64,000 bases of DNA from Stratiolaelaps scimitus (lineage: Eukaryota; Arthropoda; Arachnida; Mesostigmata; Laelapidae). The stretch lies in NCBI GenBank assembly GCA_019614645.1, contig JABWDB010000021.1:5193501-5257500 (forward strand). The letters run 5' to 3'. Shown in pieces: positions 63,701 to 64,000 of the stretch (its first letter is position 1; every line of letters starts with the position of its first letter). The translations under genes were made by a program, and so were the position numbers. The notes below the pieces were generated by a model. That model did no database searches. It saw only the letters and a list, made by a program, of their open reading frames with translations, and was not told the DNA's origin.

Positions 63701-64000
63701 CCAAAACACGAGCGCGTGATACAAGCTCTCAAACGGTGAGACTTGATGTTGATTATAAAAGCACCTACTGCTCAATTGCAAAGTTGAACTCGGTACGCAA
63801 GTTCGCAGTACTCATACCAACGATGGGATGACATCGATATCACGCAGCCACAACCTCGGCTGACAATAGGTGATCTCAAGTGTTCACAAATAACTCATAG
63901 GGCCACGAATTCGCTGAGTTGTATACTCAACACCAACACTGCGTCATATGCTAAGCAATCTGCTCTGCTTGCTGAATAAGCTTACGCAGGTTCTAATAGG
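60719..64000. other. 3' flank and intergenic DNA, nothing else seen
   Basis: It would include the 3' UTR if the TAA is used; no canonical AATAAA stands close after it. It contains a (TA)n tract at 60920-60938. Frames near 62111-62411 and 63321-63521 are short and unsupported. Confidence 0.45.
60920..60938. repeat. (TA)n microsatellite
   Basis: About nine TA units. Confidence 0.9.

Overview
This window looks like nuclear DNA of an invertebrate animal, perhaps an arthropod. That placement is an inference. What supports it: exons flanked by GT-AG sites, many (TA)n microsatellites, tRNA-derived short retroposons, a degraded non-LTR reverse transcriptase, and the C-terminus of an R2-superclade-type retrotransposon. 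There are no bacterial operons, rRNA genes, CRISPR arrays or intact tRNA genes. Most of the 64 kb is intergenic or intronic. Open frames up to about 146 codons are expected by chance in a sequence of this length and composition, so frame length alone was not taken as evidence for a gene.

From left to right: 1-10 kb holds a decayed reverse transcriptase relic (1061-1640) and otherwise AT-rich non-coding DNA. From 10-25 kb there are two weak minus-strand exon candidates, a near-perfect palindrome, microsatellites and one copy of a dispersed repeat that also occurs near 4 kb. From 25-40 kb lies a cluster of tRNA-like and retroposon pieces. It includes three members of a family sharing a 'TTATGAAGCAATRCCG' body and a roughly 300-bp poly(A)-tailed retroposon with a 17-bp target-site duplication. 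Between 40 and 45 kb there is a minus-strand tRNA-like sequence and a diverged repeat pair.

The most informative locus is 45.3-46.6 kb. A minus-strand gene with a well-placed ATG and a phase-matched intron encodes a putative two-pass membrane protein. Its second exon is split by a plus-oriented, tRNA-headed SINE of about 271 bp flanked by a 7-bp duplication (TCATGAT). Removing the insert and one duplicate copy joins the two exon halves in one reading frame, while the present sequence stops inside the SINE tail. At 48.3-49.0 kb sits the longest open frame of the window, a 5'-truncated CCHC plus restriction-like endonuclease module of a non-LTR retrotransposon. At 58.9-60.7 kb two exons with strong splice sites, matching phase and GC-rich third positions form the 3' part of a plus-strand gene whose family I do not recognise. 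A truncated relative of the 32-kb retroposon lies in its intron. The remaining sequence to 64 kb shows no supported gene.
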